Shown here piece by piece: positions 1 to 7,300 of a stretch of 33,898 bases of DNA. Source of the stretch: a virus; IMG/VR virus record IMGVR_UViG_3300049846_000540, positions 1-33,898 of that record, one strand, 5' to 3'. The position numbers and the translations under genes are program-made. The notes under the pieces were generated by a model. It saw nothing but the letters and a program-made list of their open reading frames with translations. It made no database searches and had not been told where the DNA came from. The number at the start of each line of letters is the position of its first letter. Within the stretch, counting starts at the first letter, position 1.

Positions 1-48
1 CCCCAAGCCGGCGACGCGCCGCCGTTCACCCGCCCCCACCGCTCCTGA
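1..48 (+). CDS. C-terminal end of a truncated upstream gene (possibly major capsid protein)
   Basis: Only 15 codons and a TGA at 46-48 are visible, in frame 1 of the window. Almost every codon ends in C or G, as in the genes downstream, so I prefer this frame. The alternative is frame 2, which stops at TGA 50-52. The fragment is rich in Pro, Arg and His and carries no recognisable motif. In lambda-like order the gene before this head module would be the major capsid protein, but that is inference from position only. Confidence 0.35.
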   Translation, partial: PQAGDAPPFTRPHRS

Positions 49-54
49 CTGACC

Positions 55-435
55 ATGGCCCTCAACCAGCGCAACTTCGAGGCGCTGCAGCACTTCGCTG
101 CTTACGCCCCCGCCACCGTGACCGCCACGGGCGCGGCCACCAGTGTTGACCTCCTCGGCTACGACGGCGACGTGGTTTTCGTCATGCAAGCCACCGCCGC
201 TGGCGCCTCTGCCGGCTTCAAGGTCCGCCTTGAGCACAGCGACGAGAGCGCCAACAACTTCACCGCCATCACCGGCGGCGCCTTCGACGACATCGGCAAC
301 GCTGCCTACCTCGGCAAAGCGACCATCTCCAAGGACGACGTGAAGCGCTACGTCCGCGTCAACGTCTACGAAAAAGTGGGCACCGCCAGCTCCGTGATCT
401 CCGTGGTCGGCCTCGGCGTCAAGAAGTACCAGTAA
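55..435 (+). CDS. Putative head (capsid-associated) protein
   Basis: The 126-residue protein begins at ATG 55, six bases after the probable stop of the upstream gene. It is Ala/Val/Gly-rich and looks mostly beta-stranded: DLLGYDGDVVFVMQA is at about residues 32-46 and ends with a Lys-Lys-Tyr tail. Small proteins of this look often sit directly behind the capsid gene in siphophages and may decorate or stabilise the head. I do not recognise a named family with certainty. A strong terminator-like hairpin follows 20 bases after the stop, as expected at the end of a highly expressed capsid block. Alternatives are a head-tail adaptor or a minor head protein. Confidence 0.7.
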   Translation: MALNQRNFEALQHFAAYAPATVTATGAATSVDLLGYDGDVVFVMQATAAGASAGFKVRLEHSDESANNFTAITGGAFDDIGNAAYLGKATISKDDVKRYVRVNVYEKVGTASSVISVVGLGVKKYQ

Positions 436-455
436 GCTGCGTCGCTTCCGTCCTC

Positions 456-496
456 AGCCGCTAAGCCTCCTCTTTTGCGAGGCCTAGCGGCTTTTT
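456..496 (+). terminator. Rho-independent terminator after the head block
   Basis: Arms AGCCGCTAAGCCTC (456-469) and GAGGCCTAGCGGCT (479-492) pair with one mismatch around a 9-base loop, and a run of five T (492-496) follows. Only 13 bases separate the T-run from the next ATG at 510. There is no room for a separate promoter, so the hairpin probably acts as a partial terminator or mRNA end stabiliser. Confidence 0.85.
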
Positions 497-509
497 CATT
501 CCTACCGCC

Positions 510-944
510 ATGCTCACTGACGACCCCTCCATCTACCTAGCCGACTTCGGCGTGGATGTCGTCGCCGGTTCCACCACCGGCCAGGGCATCCTCGACATGC
601 CCAGCGAGTTGATCCTCGACGGCCAGGTAATCAGTACCGATTACACCCTTACTTGTGAAGCGTCTAAGTTTGGTGGTTTACTGTACGGAGCACAACTAAG
701 CGTAAATGGTGTTCCATACACCGTAAGAACCACCACTCTACTTACCGATGGTGCGTGGGTACAAATCTGCCTACAGCGCGATCTCGAAACGCCACACACC
801 ACTTCTCTTACGTCTATCGACGCTAATGGTGCCGCTGGCACAATCACCAATCTTGGCCTAGTTCAGCTCGACCCAGACATCGACGGGGGTAGCGCTCCTA
901 CCACCTACATTGATGGAAACACAGTCGATGGTGGAGCGGCATGA
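510..944 (+). CDS. Head-tail connector / joining protein (lambda gpFII-like)
   Basis: The 144-residue protein has an N-terminal stretch YLADFGVDVVAG (about residues 9-20). A Gly-rich turn, a beta-rich core around residues 30-95 and a loose Gly/Thr/Asp-rich C-terminus follow. This arrangement resembles small head-tail joining proteins of the FII type, which bind the portal/adaptor complex and form the platform for the tail. The position between the head gene and the tail terminator fits. The 3' half uses more A- and T-ending codons than its neighbours. Its stop overlaps the next start (ATGA at 941-944), so the two genes are translationally coupled. The family assignment rests on weak similarity and gene order. 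Confidence 0.6.
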   Translation: MLTDDPSIYLADFGVDVVAGSTTGQGILDMPSELILDGQVISTDYTLTCEASKFGGLLYGAQLSVNGVPYTVRTTTLLTDGAWVQICLQRDLETPHTTSLTSIDANGAAGTITNLGLVQLDPDIDGGSAPTTYIDGNTVDGGAA

Positions 945-1549
945 GTAGCATCGCCCGAGTGCGGCCACGCGGCGATACCGCCGCCAATTGGGCCTCTACC
1001 AACCCCGTCCTCGCCTTACGCGAACTAGCTATCGAGACTGATACCCGTCGCATCAAGGTTGGCGATGGCACCACCACCTGGAACGCCCTCCCCTACTACC
1101 TAAGCGGCGCCGACGTTCGCGGCCAAGCCAGTCGCATGACCTCCGGCACTATCGCCATCGCCACCGCTGGCGCCTACGTCTCGACCGGCCTCACCGCCAC
1201 CTTTGACAGCACCACCGCCAGCGGTATGACGCTTGGCACCACTGACCTCTTTGCCCTCAAGAACACCAGTGGCGCTACCAAGCTGCTGCGCTTCTACGCC
1301 AGCATCGACGCCACTGCTGGTAACAACCACGTCCTCGGCATCAAACTTGCCAAAAACGGCACCCTCATCGACGCCTCCGAGTGTCGCGCCTACTCCGCCA
1401 GCGGAAACGCCATTGCCAAACTGGCCACCAGCTGGATGATCTCTGTAGCCGCCAACGAGGAAGTCAGCGTCCGCATCGCCAACATCAGCGACACCACTAC
1501 CATCGACTTCCAACGCGGTCGAATCGTGGCCACCGAAGTCAGGAGCTAA
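941..1549 (+). CDS. Fibre-like structural protein with Mtd-type N-terminal domain
   Basis: The 202-residue protein carries at residues 7-53 the pattern RGDTAANW...NPVLALRELAIETDTRRIKVGDGTTTWNALPYY, the short N-terminal domain first known from the major tropism determinant and common in phage tail fibres. Residues 60-202 are beta-rich and Thr/Ala/Ser-rich, like a small trimeric jelly-roll head domain. Such proteins are usually receptor-binding or decoration fibres. Here the gene sits between the head-tail connector and the tail terminator, so the product may be a neck appendage or capsid fibre. It starts at ATG 941 inside the previous stop. AGGAGC near its 3' end is the ribosome binding site of the next gene. 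Confidence 0.7.
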   Translation: MSSIARVRPRGDTAANWASTNPVLALRELAIETDTRRIKVGDGTTTWNALPYYLSGADVRGQASRMTSGTIAIATAGAYVSTGLTATFDSTTASGMTLGTTDLFALKNTSGATKLLRFYASIDATAGNNHVLGIKLAKNGTLIDASECRAYSASGNAIAKLATSWMISVAANEEVSVRIANISDTTTIDFQRGRIVATEVRS

Positions 1550-1554
1550 GTGTC

Positions 1555-1980
1555 GTGACTACCAAGCGTGAGCAGATCCTAAGCGCATTGCACACTGCGC
1601 TTGCTGGTACTACTGGCGTGGATACACGCATCTACCGCAGCCGTGTCGAACCTCTTACCCGCGCCGAATCCCCTGCACTCGTCATCGAGCCCGATACCGA
1701 CACACCTACCCAGAACACATCCCTCCCCACTCTCGACCATTCCCTCAACGTCCGCATCGTCATCATCATCCGAGCCACAGTTCCCGATCAAGCCGCCGAT
1801 CCCATCATCGAATCGCTCCATGCCAAACTCATGGCCGACCTGAGCCTGGGCGGTCTGACCATCGACATCCAACCAGGCCCCACCAAGTTCACCTTGGAGG
1901 CAGCCGATACCCCTGTAGGCGTCATCTACTGCACCTACCGCGTCCTTTACCGCACCTCCGTAAGTAGCTTGGCGGCCTAA
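1555..1980 (+). CDS. Tail terminator protein (lambda gpU-like)
   Basis: Translation most likely starts at GTG 1555, nine bases after the start of an AGGAGC Shine-Dalgarno at 1541-1546, giving 141 residues. An upstream ATG at 1381 in the same frame would lie deep inside the previous gene and is unlikely. The protein reads TKREQILSALHTAL at the N-terminus, then RIYRSRVEPLTRAESPALVI, then a long beta strand. This is the usual look of minor tail/tail completion proteins that cap the tail tube and join it to the head. Lambda gpU is of similar size (131 residues). Its place just before the tail tube gene supports this. A Z-like completion role cannot be excluded. Confidence 0.7.
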   Translation: MTTKREQILSALHTALAGTTGVDTRIYRSRVEPLTRAESPALVIEPDTDTPTQNTSLPTLDHSLNVRIVIIIRATVPDQAADPIIESLHAKLMADLSLGGLTIDIQPGPTKFTLEAADTPVGVIYCTYRVLYRTSVSSLAA

Positions 1981-2081
1981 GTTGCGGTGGTGCGCTGCTA
2001 TTCGTCCTAGTTAGTGACTTAGCAGTACCGCGAAGCAGTACAACCCTCACCGCCTACCATACACTTACCTGCCAAAGGCTT

Positions 2082-2333
2082 ATGCCGCGCTCTACGGCAC
2101 CCACGTCTGCAGACGATTCAACATTTTCTGCTGACGACGAATCGCTTGATTCTCCCGTGCTCACCGACACCACACCTAGCGTCTCTGCTAAGCGTGAGGC
2201 TAAGGATGTTGCAACCACGCCTCTTACACTTGAAGAGGACTACAGCGGCCAAGGTGGCACCTACATCTTGGACTCGGCTACAGGCATCCGCACCCTTGTC
2301 GAGCGGACGCTGCCCCATTCCCCTCAGCGGTGA
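2082..2333 (+). CDS. Small hypothetical protein before the tail tube gene
   Basis: The 83-residue ORF fills the space before the tail tube gene, with six bases between its TGA and the next ATG. It is rich in Ser, Thr, Asp and Pro in the first half and contains TYILDSATGIRTLVERT near the C-terminus. No family is recognised. The start CTTATG has no Shine-Dalgarno, a context shared with five other genes in the window. The 101 bases before it (1981-2081) hold no other gene, and I see no clear promoter there. A structural or tail-assembly accessory role is possible. Confidence 0.5.
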   Translation: MPRSTAPTSADDSTFSADDESLDSPVLTDTTPSVSAKREAKDVATTPLTLEEDYSGQGGTYILDSATGIRTLVERTLPHSPQR

Positions 2334-2339
2334 TTCACG

Positions 2340-3503
2340 ATGCCCCTCCTTACACGCAAACGCCTGATTCTGGCGAAAACGGAATCCACCTACGGGACGG
2401 ACAGCACCCCCGGCGGTGCCGACGCCATCCTGGTGCGCAACCTGGAAATCACTCCGATGCAGAGTGATGTGGTGGGCCGTGATCTGGTTCGCCCCTACCT
2501 GGGCGCATCTGAGCAGCTTCTGGCCAACACTCGCGTTCAATGCACGTTCAGCGTTGAGATGGCAGGTTCCGGCACCGCCGGCACCGCTCCGCGCTACGAC
2601 TCCGTGCTGAAAGCGTGCGGCCTGGCTGCGACCACGATTACCCCCGCCGTAACTGGCACCGCCACCGCAGGCGCCAGCAACAGCATCACCCTTGCTGCTG
2701 GGGCCAGCGCCACCAACGACTTCTACAAAGGTCAGATCATTCGCATCACTGCCGGCTCCGGCGCCGGCACGATCGCACTGATCACCGCCTACGTCGGCTC
2801 GACCAAAGTTGCCACGGTTCGCCCCCTTAGCGGCGCGGTCACGTTCAGCAACACCAGCGTCTACAGCATCGACGCTCAGGTGGTCTACACCCCAGTAAGC
2901 AGCTCGTTTGGCTCGGCCACCATCTACTACAACATTGATGGTGTGCTTCACAAGCTGACCGGTTGCCGGGGTACCTTCACCCTCAACCCCCAAGTTGGTC
3001 AGATCCCGTCCATCGACTTCACGATGACCGGCATCTACAACGCCCCCACCGACACCGCTGCCCCAACCGTCACCTACGCGGACCAAGCCACCCCGCAAAT
3101 CTTCAAGGCAGGCAACAGCGGCGCTTTCACCCTGCTGGGCTACAGCGGTTGCCTCCAGTCCGTCTCGATGGACCTTGGCGTCACCACCGTCTACCGCGAA
3201 CTGGTGAACTGCACTAAGCAGGTGCTGATCACCGACCGTGCTACCACCGGTACCGTCGTCATCGAAGCTCCGACCATCGCTGAGAAGGACTATTTCACCG
3301 CCGCCCTCACGGACGGCACCCTTGGTGAGTTGTCCTTCATCCACGGCAACACTGGCGGCAACATTGTCGCTCTGCAATCCAGCCGCCTCGACATCGGCGA
3401 CCCGTCCTACTCCGACCAGGACGGCATCCACATGCTGTCCCTGCCCGCCACCTTCGTCCCCTCGACCGCTGGTAACGACGAGTTCCGCCTCGTCTTCGCC
3501 TAA
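2340..3503 (+). CDS. Major tail tube protein (lambda gpV-like)
   Basis: The 387-residue protein starts MPLLTRKRLILAKTESTYGT, a typical opening for siphophage tail tube subunits, which form the stacked hexameric rings of the tail. It is almost entirely beta-rich, with many Thr/Gly/Ala residues, and contains GTAPRYDSVLKACGL near residue 85. The length exceeds lambda gpV (246 residues), so an extra surface domain is likely. Position between the tail terminator and the G/GT chaperones is as in lambda. A strong terminator after the gene fits a highly expressed subunit. The 476-residue open frame on the opposite strand is only its shadow. Confidence 0.85.
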   Translation: MPLLTRKRLILAKTESTYGTDSTPGGADAILVRNLEITPMQSDVVGRDLVRPYLGASEQLLANTRVQCTFSVEMAGSGTAGTAPRYDSVLKACGLAATTITPAVTGTATAGASNSITLAAGASATNDFYKGQIIRITAGSGAGTIALITAYVGSTKVATVRPLSGAVTFSNTSVYSIDAQVVYTPVSSSFGSATIYYNIDGVLHKLTGCRGTFTLNPQVGQIPSIDFTMTGIYNAPTDTAAPTVTYADQATPQIFKAGNSGAFTLLGYSGCLQSVSMDLGVTTVYRELVNCTKQVLITDRATTGTVVIEAPTIAEKDYFTAALTDGTLGELSFIHGNTGGNIVALQSSRLDIGDPSYSDQDGIHMLSLPATFVPSTAGNDEFRLVFA

Positions 3504-3506
3504 GCC

Positions 3507-3538
3507 GCGCTGCAGCCACGCAGCGCTGCAGCCACGCA
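3507..3538 (+). repeat. Tandem duplication of a 16-bp unit after the tail tube gene
   Basis: The unit GCGCTGCAGCCACGCA occurs at 3507-3522 and again, perfectly, at 3523-3538. It lies immediately after the tail tube stop and before the terminator. GCTGCAGC inside each unit is palindromic. Confidence 0.9.
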
Positions 3539-3542
3539 ACTT

Positions 3543-3592
3543 AGCCACGTAGTTACGCAGCCCCTTAGAGCTGCTTGCCTACGTGGCTTTTT
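3543..3592 (+). terminator. Rho-independent terminator after the tail tube gene
   Basis: Outer arms AGCCACGTAG (3543-3552) and CTACGTGGCT (3579-3588) pair perfectly. An inner GCAG/CTGC stem is nested between them, and a T-run follows at 3588-3592. The next gene starts 42 bases later without an obvious promoter, so read-through probably feeds the tail chaperone and tape measure genes at a lower level. Confidence 0.85.
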
Positions 3593-3634
3593 CATGCCTA
3601 CACTGAACTTACCCACATTTCAACGCAACCCCTT

Positions 3635-3961
3635 ATGGCGTTTGTTCGCAAGAAGGTCAGCACCTTCAAGTGGCCTGTCACTGTTCAAGAGCCTGCCGAT
3701 GGTGGTGCTTTCGATCCCAGCACGTTTGAGGCCACCTTCAAACGCATGGGCCGTAAGGAGTTCACCAAGCTCAGCACCAAGGGCGATCTGCCGCTGCTGA
3801 AAGCACTCGTCCTCGACTGGTCCGGCATCAAGGAAGAAGACGGCACCGAAATCCCCTTCTCCACCGAGACCCTCACCGAGTTTGTTGACGACCCTTACTG
3901 GGTGCGCGGGGTCCTGTCTGCCTACACCGACACCTTTGAGGGAGCCCGCGAGGGAAACTGA
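3635..3961 (+). CDS. Tail assembly chaperone, short form (lambda gpG-like)
   Basis: The 108-residue product starts at ATG 3635 (MAFVRKKVSTFKWPVTVQEP). The upstream in-frame start at 3575 would lie in the terminator and is rejected. It has a beta-rich first half and an acidic helical second half ending GVLSAYTDTFEGAREGN, typical of gpG-type chaperones. These coat the tape measure protein and recruit tail tube subunits. The last sense codons GGA AAC form part of a slippery heptamer immediately before TGA 3959-3961, so a fraction of ribosomes shift to make the longer GT form. The position between tail tube and tape measure genes is the conserved place for this pair. Confidence 0.88.
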   Translation: MAFVRKKVSTFKWPVTVQEPADGGAFDPSTFEATFKRMGRKEFTKLSTKGDLPLLKALVLDWSGIKEEDGTEIPFSTETLTEFVDDPYWVRGVLSAYTDTFEGAREGN

Positions 3962-4320
3962 GAGGCGCCGCTGAGTTCTGGGCCGGCGGTAAGCAGGTCG
4001 AAGACAAGACCGTAGATGACGCGGCTGCCTTCGGCCTCGACCCCGCCTTACTTTCCTCGTCGGCCTCCTCCCCCTCCGATTCCGCTACTACCTACGAGGT
4101 CTGGGACGAAAACTGGGACACGGTGCTTATGTTCTTGCGTATGCAAACGCAGTGGAACACCACCATGGCGGGCTACCTCGGCCTCAAGTACGAGATCCTG
4201 CTTATGCCTGGCGGTTTCTTCGATCTATACTGCGTTGAGGACCGCGTTGCCATGCTTGAGGATCTCCGACTCATGGAAGGCGCCGCGCTGAGCACGCTCA
4301 ACAAGAAGGAGGAGGACTAG
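3635..4320 (+). CDS. Tail assembly chaperone, frameshifted long form (lambda gpGT-like)
   Basis: A -1 shift at 3952-3958 moves ribosomes from the G frame into an open frame running to TAG 4318-4320, giving about 228 residues. The T extension (about 120 residues) begins Leu-Arg-Gly-Ala-Ala-Glu-Phe-Trp. It has a Ser-rich linker near DPALLSSSASSPSDS and then a hydrophobic helical part with MFLRMQTQWNTTMAGYLGL. It has no good start of its own near the junction: the first in-frame ATG is at 4123, deep inside the conserved-looking region. In lambda the T part contacts tail tube subunits while G binds the tape measure. The fusion sits directly against the tape measure start (GTG 4321). Confidence 0.85.
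3952..3958 (+). promoter_or_regulatory. Programmed -1 frameshift slippery heptamer G GGA AAC
   Basis: In the G frame the sequence reads GAG GGA AAC TGA. Its heptamer GGGAAAC fits the X XXY YYZ rule and matches the lambda G/T site (GGGAAAG) except at the last base. The stop codon follows at once. A short GC stem, CGCCG 3966-3970 with CGGCG 3984-3988, could act as a weak stimulator, but I do not claim a pseudoknot. Confidence 0.88.
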
Positions 4321-7300
4321 GTGGCCCAGACTGTTGAGGATATTGTCTTACGCCTTGGTATCAAGGGCTTCGACAGTCTCGACAGTGTTCGCGGTGCTTT
4401 TCGGCAGCTTAGTCGCGTTACTCAAGCCTCCGAGCGTGACATTACACTCGCCCGCGAGGCTATTCTTAATTACGCCGATGCAGGTAAAGTTACTACTCGT
4501 ATAATTGATGCACAAATTGCTGGCCTTAAATCCCTACAAGGCCAGGCTGTAATAAACAGTCGTACCTACACGCAACTAGGTGCCGACATTAGCACGCTTA
4601 AAGCCCGGTTTACCGAAGCCACGCAAGAAGTGGCTCGTCAAACAACAGTCCTCGACCGCCAGGGCAGTCGCGTATTCGGCAGCAGCGTCGCCTCGGTCAA
4701 GCGCTACACCGAATCCCTCCGCTCCACTCGCACAGAACTGGCTGCCACATCCCGCAGCATCAACGCCACCACGGCTGACGTTGACCGGCTCAACACCAGC
4801 CTCAAAGCCGTAGACAACTTCAAGCTCGACATCAACGTCGATACCACCCAAGTAACGCAAGCACGCGGCAAAGTCGCCTCCGCCTTCGCTTTCTTTAAGC
4901 GTATGACCGAACAGGCGGGTACGCCTGTCGGAGCCACGGGGCGGATATTTGAAGGTATTACTGCTGGTGTTCTTGCGGGACAGGCTACTGGCATCGGTAC
5001 GGCCGCGTTCGGCGGCGGCGCATCTGCTCTTGCCGGCCTTAGCGGACGGGTGGCCGAGCTGCAGACTGGACTTAACAAACTCAGTGGTCTATTTGGCGGC
5101 GACCTGGGGAATAAGGTACTTGGTGGTCTATCTAAGAATCTTGCCGAAAGTTCTGCGCAGTTCGCTAATTTTCAGAACCGTATAGAGTCACTTAGCGAGA
5201 TTGCTAATAGCTTTACCTCAGCGCTTAGCGGTATAAGCCCCACCGCTGCTGTAGCCACAGGATCCGTAATCACGGCCATGGCGTTTATGCGTCAACGCGT
5301 AGGCAACGAGCTGGACGCTGTACGTGCCGACATCGACGCATCGTTTACCGCAATCACAGACGACATACAAAAGCTAATCGTCGAACTTTCCCGCCTAGGC
5401 GACTACATCGGTCGCATGTCGATGGCGGAAATCGGGCAGCAGCTGAACCGCGCCCGCGAAGCCTTTGCAAGTGTTCCGGCAGGTAGCCCTCGCAGCCGTA
5501 GCTTTGCCTCTCAGATCGCCGGCCTGGAATCCGTGCAGCGCGGTGAGGCCCGCGCTCAGGCCACTGTCCTTGAAGAATACCGCGATCGTGTGCGCGGCTC
5601 CTCCGTAACCGTCGAGGGGCTCAACGAGCGTCTGCAGTACCTCCAACAGCGCATGGCCGGCGTCAACCGTGCCACCGCCGAGGGTACCGAGGAGTTCCGC
5701 AGTCTGGCCGCCGAGGCCACACGCCTCCAGACCCGCATCACCGAGCTGGGCCGTATGCCCACCAACTACGCGGTCTTCGCCATCCGGCAACGCATGGCAG
5801 CGCAGCGCGAAACCTTAGCGCAAAGTGGCTTCGGTGCCTTCTCCAGCGAAGTTCGCCAACGCTACGAAGGTATCGGTGGTGTGACTGGCGAGCGCCAGGC
5901 CGCCGCTGTGCGCGAAGTTCAGGAAGCCTTCGGCAAGTGGGAAGAAGCCTACGACCAGATGTTGCAAGTGGTCCGCGACCACGAAACTGCTAAACGTGCC
6001 ATCGAAGAGCAGGCTAATCGCGAACATCAAGCTCGCCTAGATCACAACGCTGTAGTTGAGCTGGCTAAGAAGAAAGCCGCAAACGATGCACTCTTAGCGC
6101 AGTTTGACGCAAGCCTAAAGCAACGCGATCTTGTTGCCCGCCGCCACAGCCTTATGGCCGAGGCGCTTGGCGTAGACGGTGGGCGTGAGCTGTCACCTCT
6201 TTACGAACGGGTTGTGGGGCTGTCCTCCTCCAGCCTACGCCGCCAACAAGCCTTCATGGGCAAATCGCCCGCCGAGGTCTACAACGACATTGTTGCCTCG
6301 TTCGAGACGGGCTCCCGCACCAATCTGCTTGACAATCGCAGTCAGCAGGTTGGCGAAGGTATAGCTCAGGGCATCGTCAAGGGCGCCACAGACAGTGATA
6401 CACTTAAGAAAGGAAGTAAGTCGCTTGTTGATAAGTACCTTGACTTTATCTTCGGTGATTGGGATATTCATAGTCCTTCGGGCGTAAGTAGGCGTGAGGT
6501 CGGTGAACCTATTGGGCAAGGCATCGTCAAGGGAACCGTAGATGCCATCAAGGCTGGCCGTAAGCAGATCCAAGCTGCCATTCAGTTTGCGCTGGGTAGT
6601 CCTGCCAAGGCTCCGCTGCCTGGCGGCCTAGGTGGTCCGGTATCAGACGTAGCGGACAAGCTGCAGAACTTCCTTATTCGTTCGAGTGCCCGCCCCTCTG
6701 CCACTCTGCCCTTTGCCCGTCTTCTCGGCGAGGGCGTTACCAACTCAGCGGCACTACCCCTCGCCACCTACCGGCGTGCTTACGAGCGTGGTGGCATTGT
6801 TCCTCCAACGTTCCTACCTGTAGAGCAGCGTCGCGGGTTGCGCGGCACCGCCGGGATCCCCGGCGCAGGCTTGGAGGAGGTGATTCGCGCCGAAGCCATG
6901 CGAGCCGTAGGCCGCACCGGTGCGTTCGTTGGTCCCTTGGCTTCCGCCCTTCGTCGTGAGGTGCTGCAGCCCGTCACGCGGCTTAGCGGCGCCGTGCCTG
7001 GCATTTCGCGCCCGTCCAGCGGCGCCACCGCGCTTCCTGTATTCGGAACGCAAGCGCCTGCGCTGCGCCAAGCTCCAGGCATTTTCGCCCCCTATGACCT
7101 TGGCAGGTTCCAGACAGATGGACCGCTTACCCGAGGCGGGCAAACCTTTGGTCGTGCAGCCGCCTCGTCTTCTCTGCGCGAGGCGCTCATCAAGTACCGA
7201 GCCGCCACCGACAACTTCTGGAACGGCGAGACCGGAACCTACGAAACGCTGCGGCGCATCATCAGCGCTTCGGCTCAGGTCGGCGCCAGCAAGCTCGCCC

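Noticed and set aside
1981-2081. Possible promoter before the small 2082 gene
   Set aside because: TACCAT and TACACT resemble -10 boxes, but no properly spaced -35 was seen.
2118-3548. 476-codon open frame on the minus strand
   Set aside because: It is exactly antisense to the tail tube gene and arises from GC-rich third positions; the product is low-complexity Gly/Ala/Asp without motifs.
4123-4320. T region as an independent gene from ATG 4123
   Set aside because: The slippery heptamer before the G stop and continuous open -1 frame from 3958 explain it better as a frameshift product.
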